NCBI GenBank assembly: GCA_031279175.1
Contig: JAITJA010000166.1
Span: forward strand, 1 to 7,073
Direction of reading: 5' to 3'
Origin: Odoribacteraceae bacterium
GTDB taxonomy: Bacteria > Bacteroidota > Bacteroidia > Bacteroidales > Marinifilaceae
Length of the DNA: 7,073 bases
Part shown: positions 5,283 to 7,073 of the stretch, one piece after another
How positions within the stretch are numbered: position 1 is the stretch's first letter
How the letters are laid out: the number at the start of each line of letters is the position of its first letter
The notes under the pieces: model-generated
What the model was told of the DNA's origin: nothing
The model's database searches: none
What the model saw: only the letters and a program-made list of their open reading frames with translations
Position numbers and translations under genes: made by a program

Positions 5283-6932
5283 ATGAAACAAACCACACGC
5301 GTTTACGCCATCGCGCTGGGAGGCATACTCCTCATCGCCGGGATACTATCCCTCGGGGAAGACAAAAAACGATTCGAAATCAGCAAGGGCCTCGACATCT
5401 TCGCCTCCCTCTTCCGGGACGTCAACCTCATGTACGTCGACGAAATACAACCCGGGCAAATGATACAGGACGGCATCGACGCCATGCTTAAAAACCTCGA
5501 CCCGTACACCGTCTTCTACCCGGAATCAAAAATGGACGAGTTCAACATGATGATGACAGGAGAATACGCCGGAATCGGTTCGATCATCCGGAAAAAAGAC
5601 GACCACGTCATCATCTGGGAGCCTTACAAGGACTCCCCCGCACACAAGGCCGGTCTACTACCAGGCGACAAAATCCTCGCCATCGACGGAAAAGAAACAA
5701 TAGGAAAAAGCGTCGAGGAGGTCAGCGCCCTGCTCAAGGGACAACCAAACAAGGAGGTCATCCTCGAGATCGAACGCGTCGGGAACACGAAAACCATCGA
5801 AAAACGCGTCACGCGGGAAATCGTGCACCTGCCCGCCATCCCGTACCACGGCATGATCAACGCGAAAACAGGGTACATCTACCTGGCCAGCTTCACCGAA
5901 AAGGCAGCGGCAGACTCCCGGCGCGCAATCCTCGAACTGAAAAGCCGCGGGGCCGAAGCCCTCGTCATCGACCTCCGGGGGAACGGCGGCGGACTGCTCG
6001 ACCAGGCCGTGGAAATCGTGAACTTCTTCATCCCGCGTGGACTACCCGTCGTGAGCACGAAAGGAAAAGTCACGCAATGGGACAAGGATTATCAAACAAA
6101 CGACAACCCGATCGTCCCGGACATGAAGCTCGCCGTCCTCATCGACCGCGCCTCAGCCTCCGCATCGGAAATCCTCGCGGGAGCCCTACAAGACTACGAC
6201 AGGGCCGTCATCATCGGGGAACGTTCCTTCGGGAAAGGACTGGTGCAAACCACGCGCGACCTCACTTATAACACGAAACTCAAGGTCACCACGGCAAAAT
6301 ATTACGTCCCCAGCGGGAGATGCATACAAGCCCTGGACTACTCCCGAAGAAACGCTGACGGCAGCGTCGGCGCCATCCCAGACTCACTCGTCAAGCCATT
6401 CAAAACAAGGGCCGGGCGCGTGGTCTATGACGGGGGAGGCATCGCGCCGGACGTGAAAATCGAAACAAAAGAGTACGCCAAGGTCACGCGAGAACTGGTC
6501 ATGAAGGATCTCGCGTTTGATTTCGTCAACCTGCACGCCGTCGAACACCCCACCGCGCCGCCTCCAGCCCGCTTCGAGATAACGGACGAGATCTATAACT
6601 CGTTCAAGGCCTTCCTGAACTCACGGGGGTTCGACTACGAGACAGACTCCCGCCTGCTCCTCGACAAACTCGAGAAGATCATCATCGCCGAGAAATACCA
6701 CGACCGGGTGGCCGGGCAACTCGAGAAATTGAAAACCGATCTCGGCCATTCTATCGACCGCGACTTGTCTCTTTTCCGCGACGAGATCTCCGAGGTGCTC
6801 GCCGACCAGTTCATGGAACGATACTACATGCAAGCGGGGGTCATCGAGCACCTCACCCGCCGCGATCCCAACATCCTCAAGGCCCTCGAGATCCTCTCCG
6901 ACGGGAACGCCTACCGCGAAATCCTGCAATAA
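5283..6932 (+). CDS. S41-family carboxy-terminal processing protease with PDZ domain
   Basis: A 549-residue serine protease of the CtpA/Prc type. An uncleaved-looking N-terminal membrane helix (about 6-25) would anchor it with the catalytic part in the periplasm. NLDPYTVFYP (71-80) and a PDZ domain (about 84-168, with YAGIGSII and a GLLPGDKILAIDG segment) precede the S41 core (about 185-375). The catalytic Ser/Lys/Gln set fits S293 (in ASASASEI), K318 (in SFGKG) and Q322, with the family's 25- and 4-residue spacings. IDLRGNGGG (229-237) is also typical. A C-terminal region (about 395-549), largely helical in appearance and charged, follows. The ATG at 5283 is chosen because it begins the signal-anchor; the frame is open upstream only by overlapping yidD. 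These proteases trim envelope protein C-termini; the substrate here is unknown. Confidence 0.94.
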   Translation: MKQTTRVYAIALGGILLIAGILSLGEDKKRFEISKGLDIFASLFRDVNLMYVDEIQPGQMIQDGIDAMLKNLDPYTVFYPESKMDEFNMMMTGEYAGIGSIIRKKDDHVIIWEPYKDSPAHKAGLLPGDKILAIDGKETIGKSVEEVSALLKGQPNKEVILEIERVGNTKTIEKRVTREIVHLPAIPYHGMINAKTGYIYLASFTEKAAADSRRAILELKSRGAEALVIDLRGNGGGLLDQAVEIVNFFIPRGLPVVSTKGKVTQWDKDYQTNDNPIVPDMKLAVLIDRASASASEILAGALQDYDRAVIIGERSFGKGLVQTTRDLTYNTKLKVTTAKYYVPSGRCIQALDYSRRNADGSVGAIPDSLVKPFKTRAGRVVYDGGGIAPDVKIETKEYAKVTRELVMKDLAFDFVNLHAVEHPTAPPPARFEITDEIYNSFKAFLNSRGFDYETDSRLLLDKLEKIIIAEKYHDRVAGQLEKLKTDLGHSIDRDLSLFRDEISEVLADQFMERYYMQAGVIEHLTRRDPNILKALEILSDGNAYREILQ

Positions 6933-6935
6933 AAA

Positions 6936-6966
6936 TTTCGGGATTCACGTGAAAGCCTTATATTCG
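6936..6966 (+). promoter_or_regulatory. Candidate promoter for tRNA-Gln
   Basis: TATATTCG at 6959-6966 matches the Bacteroidota -7 consensus TAnnTTTG at all but one defined base, about 9 bases before the mature tRNA. TTTCG at 6936-6940 could serve as the -33 element with an 18-base spacer. The spacer contains the perfect palindrome TTCACGTGAA (6944-6953). No terminator separates the protease gene from the tRNA, so read-through is also possible. Confidence 0.4.
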
Positions 6967-6975
6967 CGCCGTCAT

Positions 6976-7046
6976 TGCCCTATGGTGTAACGGTAGCACT
7001 ACAGATTCTGGTTCTGTCTGTCTGGGTTCGAATCCTAGTGGGGCAA
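6976..7046 (+). tRNA. tRNA-Gln (anticodon CTG)
   Basis: The 71-base cloverleaf folds fully by eye. The acceptor stem is 6976-6982 with 7039-7045 (one T-G pair), the discriminator A7046. The D stem is GTG 6985-6987 with CAC 6997-6999. The anticodon stem is 7001-7005 with 7013-7017, and the loop 7006-7012 carries CTG at 7008-7010. The T stem is 7022-7026 with 7034-7038 around TTCGAAT. CTG reads the CAG glutamine codon. CCA is not encoded (the next bases are CAC), so it must be added after transcription. The 27 bases after it hold no feature I can identify. Confidence 0.97.
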
Positions 7047-7073
7047 CACGATAAAACAACAAGAGGCCATTCG

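Noticed and set aside
7047..7073. Terminator or attachment site after tRNA-Gln
   Set aside because: The 27 remaining bases show no stem with a T-run and no repeat of the tRNA 3' end; the window is too short to judge.

Overview
The window reads as a housekeeping stretch from a fairly GC-rich member of the Bacteroidota, most likely Bacteroidales. The evidence is gene order (polA, a DUF4271 membrane protein, a HEM4/HemD-like protein, rnpA, yidD, an S41 peptidase), the sequence character of each protein, and the general lack of strong Shine-Dalgarno sites. I cannot name the genus. No phage, transposon, CRISPR array or defence system is visible.

Layout, all on the + strand. Positions 1-140 hold a 21-bp tandem repeat. 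Positions 141-308 are a pyrimidine-rich leader. polA (309-3053) encodes DNA polymerase I with intact 5' nuclease and polymerase motifs but a decayed 3'-5' exonuclease domain containing two 12-bp tandem arrays. Three bases later comes a six-helix DUF4271 membrane protein (3057-3791) carrying a run of 12 Cs. It is followed by hemD-like (3821-4573, TTG start), rnpA (4623-5045), yidD (5017-5226, overlapping rnpA), a membrane-anchored PDZ/S41 protease (5283-6932) and tRNA-Gln(CTG) (6976-7046).

The six CDS are tightly spaced and probably form one or a few transcription units. Their jobs are DNA repair and Okazaki maturation, tRNA 5' processing (rnpA), membrane protein insertion (yidD) and envelope proteolysis (ctp-like). 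The neighbourhood looks like a conserved Bacteroidota housekeeping cluster, not a new accessory system.

The points worth a second look are sequence-level. (1) PolA has lost its proofreading residues. (2) Two arrays inside that domain are inverted copies of each other in the same codon register. (3) A C12 tract in the DUF4271 gene could give three outcomes: full-length protein, truncation, or an in-frame fusion to the HemD-like protein. A hairpin plus T6 lies just downstream. (4) Base skew and codon choice change near 3.6-3.9 kb. Items 1 and 2 and the frame arithmetic of 3 are read directly from the sequence; their biological meaning is inference.
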